Below, in pieces: positions 1-4,100 of a DNA stretch of 6,967 bases. Every line of letters starts with the position of its first letter. The stretch's first letter is position 1. The notes below the pieces were generated by a model, which saw nothing but the letters and a program-made list of their open reading frames with translations, did no database searches and was not told where the DNA came from. Source of the DNA: Gammaproteobacteria bacterium (lineage in GTDB: Bacteria; Pseudomonadota; Gammaproteobacteria; Arenicellales; JAANXG01); NCBI GenBank assembly GCA_018263405.1, contig JAANXG010000154.1:1-6967 (forward strand), written 5' to 3'. The position numbers and the translations under genes are program-made.

Positions 1-67
1 CGCTCCGCAGTGAATGGCCCGGTCCTTTACCAGGAGCGCAACGCCCCAATGGTGGCTCAGGCACGCT
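1..67 (+). repeat. Hairpin repeat element, copy A (5' part cut by window edge)
   Basis: This is a partial copy of the repeat seen whole at 6874-6967. Starting at base 1 it aligns with 6902 onward; shared blocks include CGCAG, GAATGG and AGCGCAACGCC. Identity is roughly 70% by eye over about 67 columns, with a few one-base gaps. The inner stem is CGCTCC (1-6) paired with GGAGCG (33-38), enclosing a 26-base loop. In copy C the matching stem is CGCTTC/GAAGCG, so a T-A pair has become C-G with pairing kept. The right end, ...CACGCT at 62-67, matches the CGCT border of the other copies. The left outer arm should lie just outside the window. No coding role is apparent. Confidence 0.75.
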
Positions 68-86
68 CCCTTCGGGCGGCCCGGGA

Positions 87-173
87 AGCGGTCCTCCGCA
101 GCGTTATGTCTGTTGAGAAGGGCGCGCATTCCCGGCGAGACAGGCCTTGCGGCTCACCGCTTTCCGGACCGCT
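87..173 (-). repeat. Hairpin repeat element, copy B (complete, reverse orientation)
   Basis: The reverse complement of this stretch aligns with copy C. Shared blocks include GCAAGGC, GGGAATG, GCCCTT, TCAA and AACGC. Visible pairing: AGCGGTCC (87-94) with GGACCGCT (166-173), CCGCA (96-100) with TGCGG (148-152), and TGTCT (107-111) with AGACA (138-142), leaving a 26-base loop at 112-137. The stem bases differ from copies A and C although loop blocks are conserved, as expected of a structured element. It lies 35 bases past the rubredoxin stop, so it may form in that gene's 3' untranslated RNA. No T tract follows on either strand, so it is not a standard intrinsic terminator. A 19-base GC-rich spacer (68-86) separates it from copy A. 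Confidence 0.72.
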
Positions 174-208
174 CAACGTTACAATATCAGTGACGGGGTA
201 CACTAGTG

Positions 209-379
209 CTAGATCTCGATCATCTCGAAGTCGTCTTTGCCGGCGCCGCAGTCGGGGCAGGTCCATGTTTCCGGGATATCCTCCCAACGCGTCCCGGGGT
301 CGATATTTTCATCGGGCAGGCCGTTCTCCTGTTCATAGATGAATCCGCAAATAACGCACATATACGTTTTGTATTCCAT
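209..379 (-). CDS. rubA: Rubredoxin (56 aa)
   Basis: A small cytoplasmic iron-sulfur protein that binds one Fe through four cysteines and passes single electrons between reductases and oxidases. Both metal-binding knuckles are present: CVICG (C8, C11) and CPDCG (C41, C44). Between them lie the usual family residues, including GFIYE, DPGT.W.DIP and W39. The 56-residue length is typical for a single-domain rubredoxin. I chose the ATG at 377-379 because GAGG lies 7 bases upstream and because upstream in-frame codons would add 21 residues unlike the family. The gene is transcribed away from thiE. A TATAAT box at 442-447 on the same strand is a plausible promoter. Its electron-transfer partner cannot be deduced from this window. 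Confidence 0.95.
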   Translation of the reverse strand: MEYKTYMCVICGFIYEQENGLPDENIDPGTRWEDIPETWTCPDCGAGKDDFEMIEI

Positions 380-441
380 ACCGACGCCTCGGGAGCAGGA
401 GTTTGAATTCGGGGGCGATTTACACAACGGAGCGGCGGGCA

Positions 442-470
442 ATTATACGCATACCGCTGCGCGGCAAATC
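442..470 (-). promoter_or_regulatory. Candidate promoter for rubredoxin
   Basis: Read on the minus strand, 447-442 is a perfect TATAAT. The -35 side is poor: with normal spacing only GATTTG (470-465) is available, and TTGCCG (467-462) is closer than ideal. This would give an RNA start near 435 and a leader of about 55 bases. The same AT-rich island could serve thiE in the other direction, with TTTACA at 419-424 and TTATAC at 443-448 on the plus strand (18-base spacer). The two promoters would then overlap. This is motif matching only. Confidence 0.4.
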
Positions 471-486
471 TCTGGAGTGATGTGCC

Positions 487-519
487 ATGCACCCGCGGCA
501 TGACGGGCTCCGGCGATAG
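487..519 (+). other. Possible 10-codon leader ORF before thiE
   Basis: ATG at 487-489 opens a reading frame MHPRHDGLRR ending with TAG at 517-519, two bases before the TTG start of thiE at 522. GGAG at 474-477 sits 9 bases upstream of this ATG, a usable ribosome site, whereas the thiE TTG has no clear site of its own. A short inverted repeat, CATGC (486-490) with GCATG (498-502), overlaps its start. It may be a coupling device that delivers ribosomes to thiE, or chance in GC-rich DNA. I see no thiamine pyrophosphate riboswitch in the leader. Confidence 0.25.
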
Positions 520-521
520 AA

Positions 522-1157
522 TTGACTGAATCGTTGCACGGCCTCTACGTACTGACCGATCCGGATCTCATAAGCGATACCGAGCTCACCACCCGGGTGC
601 GGCAGGCGATCGAGGGCGGTGCGACCGCGGTCCAGTATCGGGACAAACGAGCGGGATACGGGGACCGCCTTGAGCATGCCCGTGCTTTGAGAACCGTCAC
701 CCAGGATCTCGGGGCGTTATTGATCATTAACGACGATCCCCAACTGGCCGTCGACGCCGACGCCGACGGCATTCATCTCGGGAGAGACGACCCGGATATC
801 GCGCGGGCCCGGAGCATCGTGAAACAGCGCATAATCGGGGTTTCCTGTTATAACGAATTCGAACGTGCCGTAAGCGCCGAACGAGCGGGCGCGGACTACG
901 TCGCTTTTGGCAGCTTTTACCCAACGCGGACCAAATCCGGCACGGTCGTAGCGACACCGGACCTGTTGCGTCGCGCCAAACGCCAATTACGCGTACCGGT
1001 GGTTGCGATCGGCGGCATCACCCCCGAAAATGGCGCCCCGTTGATCGCGGCCGGCGCCGATGCCCTAGCGGTCGTGAGCGCCGTATTTGCCGGCAACGAT
1101 CCGCGAAAAGCGGCGGAAGAATTTAAAAAGACATTACAAGTGGGTCCGACATCATGA
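522..1157 (+). CDS. thiE: Thiamine phosphate synthase
   Basis: Joins hydroxymethylpyrimidine pyrophosphate and thiazole phosphate to give thiamine monophosphate in the cytoplasm. The 211-residue length fits the family's TIM-barrel fold. Recognisable signatures: LHGLYVLTDPDL at the N-terminus, QYRDK (residues 38-42, pyrophosphate-binding), INDD (69-72), DGIHLG (82-87), the GADYVAFG..YPTRTKSG segment (123-140), VAIGGI (161-166) and GADALAVVSAVF (178-189). The TTG at 522 is the only start codon between the upstream in-frame stop (501-503) and the conserved N-terminus, so the start is fairly secure despite a weak ribosome site. The last 4 bases overlap the hemL start (ATGA), which suggests translational coupling. 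thiD, which I recall next to thiE in Pseudomonas, is absent here. No key residue appears to be missing. Confidence 0.95.
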   Translation: MTESLHGLYVLTDPDLISDTELTTRVRQAIEGGATAVQYRDKRAGYGDRLEHARALRTVTQDLGALLIINDDPQLAVDADADGIHLGRDDPDIARARSIVKQRIIGVSCYNEFERAVSAERAGADYVAFGSFYPTRTKSGTVVATPDLLRRAKRQLRVPVVAIGGITPENGAPLIAAGADALAVVSAVFAGNDPRKAAEEFKKTLQVGPTS

Positions 1158-2431
1158 GCGCAGTGTTTGAAGCAGCCCGATCCGTGATTCCCGGCGGCGT
1201 TAATTCACCCGTCAGAGCCTTCAAGGGCGTAGGTGGCGAACCGGTCTTTTTCGAAAAGGCCAAAGGCCCTTACATGTGGGATGTGGACGGCAGGCGTTAC
1301 GTTGACTACGTCGGGTCGTGGGGGCCCATGGTTCTCGGGCACGCCGACGAGGAGGTAGTCGAAGCGGTCAAGGCCGCCGTGGACAATGGACTGAGCTTCG
1401 GAGCGCCGACGACGATCGAGACGGAACTGGCAAGCCGCATCTGCGAGCTGATTCCCTCGGTGGACAAGATACGCATGGTGAACTCAGGCACCGAAGCGAC
1501 GATGAGCGCCCTGCGACTGGCGCGAGGCTATACGGGCCGGGACAAGGTGATCAAGTTTGAAGGTTGTTATCACGGCGGTGTCGACAGCCTGCTGGTCAAG
1601 GCCGGATCGGGAGCATTAACCTTCGGTACGCCGACGTCGCCCGGCATCACTAAAGCGACGACCCAAGACACGCTGGTGCTGGACTTTAACGACGCCGAGC
1701 AGGTGCGGCGGGCTTTCAAAACCCATGGCGAGGAAATCGCGGCGGTGATTGTCGAGCCGATTGCCGGCAACATGAACTGCATCCCACCGGTGGCGGGTTT
1801 TCTGGAAACTCTTCGTGAATGTTGCACGCAATCCGGTTCGGTCCTGCTTTTCGACGAGGTGATGACCGGATTCCGGGTCGGGTTAACCGGTGCCCAGGGC
1901 GTCTACGATGTCGAGCCCGATCTGACCGCCTTCGGCAAAATCATCGGCGGAGGTATGCCGGTGGGTGCGTTCGGCGGCAGTTCCGAGATCATGGGACAGC
2001 TTTCTCCGGAAGGTCCGGTTTACCAGGCCGGCACATTAAGCGGGAATCCCATCGCCATGACCGCAGGGTTATGCACTCTCCGTCGTCTCGGCGCCCTCGG
2101 TTTCCACGACGAGCTCGCGCGGAAAACCCGGGCGCTGCTCGAAGGCGTTCGCGAGGCTGCCCGTGACAATAATATTCCGCTGTGCACCCAATCGGTGGGG
2201 GGGATGTTCGGTCTGTTTTTTACCGACGCGCCGCAAGTAACTGCTTTTTCGGCGGTTCAGCGGTGTGACACTGAACGTTTCGGCCGGTTTTTTCACCGGA
2301 TGCTCGATAGCGGCGTCTATCTTGCGCCTTCGGCGTTTGAAGCGGGTTTCATGTCGCAGGCCCACCAAACCGAGGACATCGAATTCACCATCGAGGCGGC
2401 CCACCGCGCCTTCGCGTCACTACGGGACTGA
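1154..2431 (+). CDS. hemL: Glutamate-1-semialdehyde 2,1-aminomutase
   Basis: A pyridoxal-phosphate enzyme that turns glutamate-1-semialdehyde into 5-aminolevulinate, the first committed tetrapyrrole precursor in the C5 pathway. The 425 residues match the family length (426 in E. coli). Visible signatures: IPGGVNSPVRAF near residues 12-23, DYVGSWGPMVLGH (51-63), NSGTEATMSALRLAR (110-124), FEGCYHG (135-141), EPIAGNMN (201-208), LLFDEVMTGFR (231-241) and AFGKIIGGGMPVGAFGG (259-275), with K262 as the expected cofactor-binding lysine. The ATG at 1154 overlaps the thiE stop. The N-terminus is about 3 residues shorter than E. coli HemL, with no better upstream start. It converges with the cytochrome c4 gene across 40 bases. 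It probably shares a transcript with thiE; pathway-wise the two are unrelated. Confidence 0.97.
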   Translation: MSAVFEAARSVIPGGVNSPVRAFKGVGGEPVFFEKAKGPYMWDVDGRRYVDYVGSWGPMVLGHADEEVVEAVKAAVDNGLSFGAPTTIETELASRICELIPSVDKIRMVNSGTEATMSALRLARGYTGRDKVIKFEGCYHGGVDSLLVKAGSGALTFGTPTSPGITKATTQDTLVLDFNDAEQVRRAFKTHGEEIAAVIVEPIAGNMNCIPPVAGFLETLRECCTQSGSVLLFDEVMTGFRVGLTGAQGVYDVEPDLTAFGKIIGGGMPVGAFGGSSEIMGQLSPEGPVYQAGTLSGNPIAMTAGLCTLRRLGALGFHDELARKTRALLEGVREAARDNNIPLCTQSVGGMFGLFFTDAPQVTAFSAVQRCDTERFGRFFHRMLDSGVYLAPSAFEAGFMSQAHQTEDIEFTIEAAHRAFASLRD

Positions 2432-2433
2432 CA

Positions 2434-2458
2434 GCCGGGAACCGATTAATCGACCGGC
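2434..2458. terminator. Inverted repeat between convergent hemL and cytochrome c4 genes
   Basis: GCCGG (2434-2438) pairs with CCGGC (2454-2458), enclosing the perfect palindrome CGATTAATCG (2443-2452). It sits in the 40-base gap between two convergent stop codons, where a bidirectional terminator would be useful. There is no T tract on either side, so it does not meet the intrinsic terminator pattern. It could act with Rho or as a 3'-end stabiliser. Confidence 0.25.
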
Positions 2459-2471
2459 GGGTACTCGCGGC

Positions 2472-3089
2472 TTATTGAAACGCGTGCATCAACGCGGCCA
2501 GATTCTCCATCTGCTGCCGGGTCAACAAAAACGCGATGCTGTTCATGATTCGACCATCGCTTTGCCGGTCACCGGTTTTAAACGCCTGCAATTGATTCAC
2601 CAGATATGTCTGCTTCTGACCGGCCACGCGCGGGAAGCGCGTCGGAATCCCGTGGCCCGACGGTCCGTGGCATCCCATGCACGCCGCGATCTCCATGGAC
2701 TGGTCGCCCCCGCGATACAGTCCGGCGCCACGGTTTGCCGCTTCGACGCTGTCTTCCGGAATGGCGCCGCGTTTGGCCGGCAGCGACGAATAATATGCAT
2801 CGAGATCCGCCATGTTCTGTTCGGAGAGACCCGCCGCCATGCCTAGCATGATTGCATTCGCCCGCTGCCCCGACTTGAACCGGGCCAACTGGTCGGCGAT
2901 GTATCCGGGGACCTGCCCCGCGAGATTCGGGTTCTCCGGCGCCGTGCCGATGCCATCCGTACCATGGCACGCGGCACAGATCAGCGATTTGCCCTTTCCG
3001 GCATCGGCATCACCCACCACGGCCGCATGTGTCAATCCCGGTGCCAGCACGAACACCAAACCCAGCGAGATACGCAAATTTTTATTCAT
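2472..3089 (-). CDS. Di-haem cytochrome c4, periplasmic
   Basis: A periplasmic electron carrier with two covalently bound haems that moves electrons from the bc1 complex or other donors to terminal oxidases. The protein is 205 residues. It starts with a Sec signal peptide (MNK, then a hydrophobic stretch at residues 9-17, cleavage likely after THA at 20-22). Two haem attachment sites, CAACH (38-42) and CMGCH (137-141), define two similar cytochrome c domains. Probable axial methionines are M81 or M84 (IMLGM) and M182 (RIMNS). I chose the ATG at 3087-3089 over the upstream TTG at 3126-3128 because GGAG lies 6 bases before it and the signal peptide begins there. It is divergent from engB. A c4 gene beside engB and polA is an order I recall from Pseudomonas. 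Confidence 0.92.
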   Translation of the reverse strand: MNKNLRISLGLVFVLAPGLTHAAVVGDADAGKGKSLICAACHGTDGIGTAPENPNLAGQVPGYIADQLARFKSGQRANAIMLGMAAGLSEQNMADLDAYYSSLPAKRGAIPEDSVEAANRGAGLYRGGDQSMEIAACMGCHGPSGHGIPTRFPRVAGQKQTYLVNQLQAFKTGDRQSDGRIMNSIAFLLTRQQMENLAALMHAFQ

Positions 3090-3115
3090 TGATTTCTCCG
3101 GAGTTTGTAACACTG

Positions 3116-3209
3116 CACCGGGCCGCAACCGGTGAAGCGGTTCGTTTTCAACGAGTCGCCGGTAATGTTATACATTTAGAATCGTCAGAGATTCCTTTTT
3201 CTATTTTTC
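3116..3209 (-). promoter_or_regulatory. Candidate cytochrome c4 promoter and leader hairpin
   Basis: On the minus strand, TATAAC (3172-3167) resembles a -10 box. The matching -35 position (3195-3190, GGAATC) is poor, but an A-rich tract directly upstream (3209-3195, AAAAATAGAAAAAGG) looks like an UP element that could compensate. The RNA would start near 3160. Its leader contains a perfect 6-bp hairpin, CACCGG (3116-3121) with CCGGTG (3129-3134) and a 7-base loop, upstream of the ribosome site. On the plus strand the same T-rich tract follows a weak 5-bp stem (3179-3183 with 3190-3194). I could not identify a convincing promoter for engB in this gap. Confidence 0.33.
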
Positions 3210-3294
3210 GCTGACATCACTGTAATTGCAGGCCGTGTTTTATATCATTTCGACACTGCCATCACAATAGTGCCCCTTCACTAGGTCAACTTCC

Positions 3295-3930
3295 TTGCCC
3301 CTCAAAACCGAAGAAAAACCGGAAAACTTGTTAAATCGAGCGCGGTTCACCATCGCGGCCGCGGACCCGGCGCAGTGGCCGGCGGCCCCAGGTGCGGAAG
3401 TTGCGTTCGCCGGGCGCTCCAATGTGGGGAAATCCAGCGCTATTAATGTCGTCACACAACGGCGCGGACTGGCACGGACCAGCAAGACGCCCGGCCGGAC
3501 CCGGCAGATCGTGTTCTTCGATCTGGGCGGGGGGGGTTCCAGACTGGTGGACCTGCCGGGTTACGGTTACGCCAAAGTACCGGACGAGTTGCGGGCGAGC
3601 TGGGCGCGGCTAATCGAACGGTACCTGACGGAACGGAAAGCGTTGAAAGGGTTGATACTTCTTATGGACGCTCGTCATCCGCTGACGGAATTGGATCGGC
3701 GGATGCTGGAATGGTGCGAACCCCGCCGTTTACCGATCCATGTCCTGCTCACCAAGTCCGACAAACTCGGCCACAACCAGGCCAGGCAGGGCGAGTTCGC
3801 GGTCCGGCGTTTCGTGACGGCGTCGCAGGACATTATCACCGTGCAAAGGTTTTCCGCCCTCAAGCGCGTTGGCGTGGCAGAGGCGCAGCAACGGATTCGA
3901 GATTGGTTGGCCGGGAACGGTAATTGTTAA
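3295..3930 (+). CDS. engB: Ribosome biogenesis GTP-binding protein EngB (YihA/YsxC)
   Basis: An essential TrmE-Era-type GTPase that helps assemble the 50S ribosomal subunit. The 211 residues match the family (210 in E. coli). GTPase motifs in order: G1 GRSNVGKSS (40-48), the switch region ARTSKTPGRT (60-69), G3 DLPGYGYA (86-93), G4 TKSD (153-156) and G5 FSALK (186-190). The TTG at 3295 is the only start codon before the upstream in-frame stop (3268-3270) that keeps the full N-terminus; AGGT at 3283-3286 lies 8 bases away. A second TTG at 3328 would also keep the family core. A run of eight G (3529-3536) encodes part of GGGG just before the G3 motif. The gene converges on polA, as in E. coli and Pseudomonas. 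Confidence 0.95.
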   Translation: MPLKTEEKPENLLNRARFTIAAADPAQWPAAPGAEVAFAGRSNVGKSSAINVVTQRRGLARTSKTPGRTRQIVFFDLGGGGSRLVDLPGYGYAKVPDELRASWARLIERYLTERKALKGLILLMDARHPLTELDRRMLEWCEPRRLPIHVLLTKSDKLGHNQARQGEFAVRRFVTASQDIITVQRFSALKRVGVAEAQQRIRDWLAGNGNC

Positions 3931-3959
3931 CGGGCCCCGGCAGCAAGCCGGTGCAAGAC

Positions 3960-4003
3960 AAAAAATCCCCGGAGCCTAAGGGGAAGGGGGGATCGCTCCG
4001 GGG
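3960..4003 (-). terminator. Rho-independent terminator downstream of polA
   Basis: On the minus strand a perfect 9-bp GC-rich stem, CCCCGGAGC (4003-3995) with GCTCCGGGG (3975-3967), encloses a 19-base C-rich loop. It is followed by A and then six T (3965-3960). It would end polA transcripts and any small RNA started in the gap. On the plus strand the stem is followed by CAAGTTT, a poor T tract, so it would be weak for engB. Confidence 0.85.
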
Positions 4004-4066
4004 CAAGTTTCACGGTTATTGACTAACCACCCCGCTCGGGGGAAGCGGGCAACGGTGTCCCGTGAT
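3960..4066 (-). ncRNA. Candidate small RNA in the polA-engB gap (Spot 42/ErsA position)
   Basis: The 152-base gap between the convergent engB and polA stops has the parts of a stand-alone small RNA on the polA strand. From a start near 4066 the RNA would be about 107 nt. Hairpin 1 is CCCGCT (4049-4044) with AGCGGG (4036-4031) and a C-rich loop. Hairpin 2 is GGTTA (4028-4024) with TAACC (4018-4014). Hairpin 3 is the terminator stem, CCCCGGAGC (4003-3995) with GCTCCGGGG (3975-3967), then a T tract. From established knowledge, enterics carry Spot 42 (109 nt) and Pseudomonas carries ErsA (about 132 nt) in this gap, in the same orientation. I cannot show sequence homology to either. The alternative is simply a structured polA 3' end. 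Confidence 0.5.
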
Positions 4067-4072
4067 GTCAGA

Positions 4073-4100
4073 TAAGACCGCTTCACCTCCTGGAAGTTCC
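4073..4100 (-). promoter_or_regulatory. Sigma-E/AlgU-like promoter at the 3' end of polA
   Basis: Read on the minus strand: GGAACTT (4100-4094), 16 bases, TCTTA (4077-4073). The known extracytoplasmic stress consensus is GGAACTT, about 16 bases, then TCTGA or TCTAA. The -35 is a full match and the -10 differs at one base. An A-rich stretch, AACAACAAA, lies directly upstream (4109-4101), as is common for these promoters. The -35 overlaps the codons for G903-T904-S905 of polA, and the -10 lies just past its stop. The inferred RNA start is near 4066. Confidence 0.45.

Noticed and set aside
87..173. Repeat copy B as an intrinsic terminator for rubredoxin
   Set aside because: The stem is interrupted and has no T tract after it on the minus strand.
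380..442. Longer rubredoxin with 21 extra N-terminal residues
   Set aside because: The extension does not resemble rubredoxins and would include the candidate promoter's RNA start region; the ATG at 377-379 has GAGG at proper spacing.
380..521. Thiamine pyrophosphate riboswitch upstream of thiE
   Set aside because: I looked for the conserved CTGAGA and the GGATAATGCCAGCG-like blocks; neither is present on the plus strand.
3090..3128. Extended N-terminus of cytochrome c4 from the TTG at 3126-3128
   Set aside because: It would put 13 polar residues before the signal peptide. The ATG at 3087-3089 has a good ribosome site and starts the signal peptide.
3937..3951. CCGGC-AGCAA-GCCGG hairpin right after engB as its intrinsic terminator
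   Set aside because: The stem is only 5 bp and is followed by A-rich rather than T-rich sequence on the plus strand.
4082..4090. AGGAGGTGA on the minus strand at the polA stop, a perfect Shine-Dalgarno complement
   Set aside because: No ATG, GTG or TTG follows at a workable distance. It is explained by two AGG arginine codons plus the TGA stop, and it lies in the spacer of the candidate promoter.
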